Source of the DNA: Marinibium conchae
GTDB lineage: Bacteria > Pseudomonadota > Gammaproteobacteria > Enterobacterales > Alteromonadaceae
NCBI RefSeq assembly: GCF_015595035.1
Contig: NZ_JADNRN010000003.1
Coordinates: forward strand, 186,001 to 250,000
Direction of reading: 5' to 3'
DNA: 64,000 nt
The notes beneath the pieces are model-generated. The model was not told the DNA's origin and did no database searches. It saw only the letters and a program-made list of their open reading frames with translations. Position 1 is the stretch's first letter. Each line of letters starts with the position of its first letter. Below, piece after piece: positions 63,013-64,000 of this stretch. The translations under genes and the position numbers were made by a program.

Positions 63013-64000
63013 ATGGCGAATCACATTCAACAATTATTAAACACTTGGTTTGAAAAGCGAGATGAGCTCCAATGGGTGCTAGCCACCATTATAGAAATTG
63101 ATGGTTCGTCTTATCGCAAACCCGGTGCAATGATGATGATTAACGACTTGGGTAAATATCATGGCCTGCTGAGCGGCGGTTGTTTGGAGTCTGACATCAT
63201 GCGTCAGGCCCGACAATGTTGGAGTTCGCAACAAGCTAAAATCATTCAATATGATATGCGTGAAGAAGAAGATATAGCATGGCAAATGGGCATTGGCTGT
63301 GGTGGTTTAGTTCGAATTCTTTTACAAGCCGTAAACCAAGAGAACAACTATCTTGAACTGGCCAAACTTAGAGAACTGGTGAACGCAAATAAAGTATGCG
63401 AATACCATCAGTCACTGGCTAGTGTTGAAGCCCGAAATGAAGTAAAGGAGCTTTCTCAATTAAGCGGTGAGCTCAACGAAGGTCGTTCAACAAGCGCTAA
63501 ACAAGTTCACACAAAGCTCACGACTGAGACATTCATTCATCGTATTTCACCCTTAACTCGCATTGCTATTATTGGCGGCGGCGTTGACGCAATTCCAGTT
63601 GCTAGCATTGCCTTGAGTCTTGGCTGGCGAGTCATGGTAGTTGATCATCGCAGTGCCTATGCACGGATAAGTGACTTCCCTCCTGGCGTCCACATCGTTA
63701 AAAAAGAGCTGACCGTGCGCGACGAACACCCTTGGATTCATGACATTGACGCTGCAGTTGTCATGACCCACAACGTAAAACTTGATGCCGAGGCGCTGTT
63801 GCTGCTTCAAACAAGCAGCGCTAAATATATTGGCCTACTGGGCCCAACTCATCGCACCGACAGAGTGTTAAAACATGCCGACATAAACCGAGAGCAAATA
63901 AAGATAACATTTGCCAATCCTATAGGCCTACAACTGGGCGGAGAATTGCCAGAGTCGATCGCGTTGTCTATTGTCGCTGAAATCCACGCTTATTTAGAAA
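63013..64000 (+). CDS. XdhC-family molybdenum-cofactor maturation protein (cut by edge)
   Basis: The open frame runs from ATG 63013 beyond the right edge, 329 residues so far. The N-domain has E-I-D-G-S-S-Y-R-K-P-G-A-M-M and L-S-G-G-C-L-E-S, and G-I-G-C-G-G follows; the C-terminal Rossmann part has I-A-I-I-G-G-G-V-D-A-I-P and Y-I-G-L-L-G-P-T-H-R. These are XdhC features: XdhC binds Moco, helps its sulfuration and inserts it into xanthine-oxidase-type enzymes. The 10-bp gap to the GntR gene says it belongs to the galactose locus, implying a molybdenum hydroxylase or aldehyde/aldose oxidoreductase to the right of this window. Confidence 0.9.
   Translation, partial: MANHIQQLLNTWFEKRDELQWVLATIIEIDGSSYRKPGAMMMINDLGKYHGLLSGGCLESDIMRQARQCWSSQQAKIIQYDMREEEDIAWQMGIGCGGLVRILLQAVNQENNYLELAKLRELVNANKVCEYHQSLASVEARNEVKELSQLSGELNEGRSTSAKQVHTKLTTETFIHRISPLTRIAIIGGGVDAIPVASIALSLGWRVMVVDHRSAYARISDFPPGVHIVKKELTVRDEHPWIHDIDAAVVMTHNVKLDAEALLLLQTSSAKYIGLLGPTHRTDRVLKHADINREQIKITFANPIGLQLGGELPESIALSIVAEIHAYLE

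Noticed and set aside
1-64000. CRISPR array, prophage or integrative element
   Set aside because: No regularly spaced repeats, cas genes, phage structural genes or intact integrase found.

Overview
The window reads as chromosome of a marine gammaproteobacterium of the Alteromonadales (Alteromonas/Glaciecola/Paraglaciecola-like). This rests on three things: ArcA, PmbA, YjgA, MutY, YggX, TrmB and RsmC all have gammaproteobacterial form; base composition is moderate; and there is a TonB-receptor / tryptophan-halogenase / SapC / sugar-symporter block typical of marine polysaccharide degraders. No database search was possible, so family calls come from motifs and gene order.

Layout. 1-3.6 kb: start of an EAL protein (cut by the left edge), an Old Yellow Enzyme, a PAP2 phosphatase and a VC2487-type glycosyltransferase. 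3.7-7.5 kb: an accessory patch with two unknown envelope proteins, a small TonB-C-like secreted protein, a ~60-bp repeat present twice, and a decayed IS3-type transposase end. 7.5-15.7 kb: FIST-chemoreceptor fusion, BlaI/M56 regulatory pair with a perfect inverted-repeat operator, a DUF3016-like protein, an unknown membrane-anchored protein, and a divergent TetR/HD-hydrolase pair. 15.8-21.7 kb: a divergent c-di-GMP pair (degenerate GGDEF-EAL phosphodiesterase and a beta-propeller diguanylate cyclase). 21.9-31.5 kb: an EreA/TIKI-like secreted protein, tRNA-Phe, yggX, mutY, trmB, rsmC, glgA, arcA, pmbA and yjgA (housekeeping core). 31.5-39.4 kb: Ig-like lipoprotein, GH130 phosphorylase, and a sigma-54 two-component system with a divergent small exported protein as its likely target.

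39.5-64 kb is a galactoside-use locus interrupted by a few signalling genes. galT-galK-Gfo/Idh-alpha/beta hydrolase run leftward. The TonB receptor, tryptophan halogenase, SapC and Na+/solute symporter run rightward from the same 446-bp region. Further right are divergent GH42 beta-galactosidase and GH36 alpha-galactosidase. Last comes a leftward operon (short-chain dehydrogenase, 2-keto-3-deoxygalactonate kinase, SMP-30 lactonase) divergent from a FadR-type GntR regulator followed by XdhC (cut by the right edge). A consistent reading is this: oligosaccharides enter through the TonB receptor, the two galactosidases release galactose or other sugars, and the symporter carries them across the inner membrane. 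Galactose is then used both by the Leloir route (GalK, GalT) and by the oxidative De Ley-Doudoroff route (dehydrogenase, lactonase, KDGal kinase). Galactonate dehydratase, KDPGal aldolase, GalE and GalM are not in the window.

The most interesting observations are a 14-bp motif repeated in the galT/TonB-receptor control region with a relative between the two galactosidases (a possible local regulon operator), the inverted repeat plus sigma-54-like promoter upstream of the exported target of the two-component system, the SPFH/ribbon-helix-helix pair, and the GalK signature substitution.
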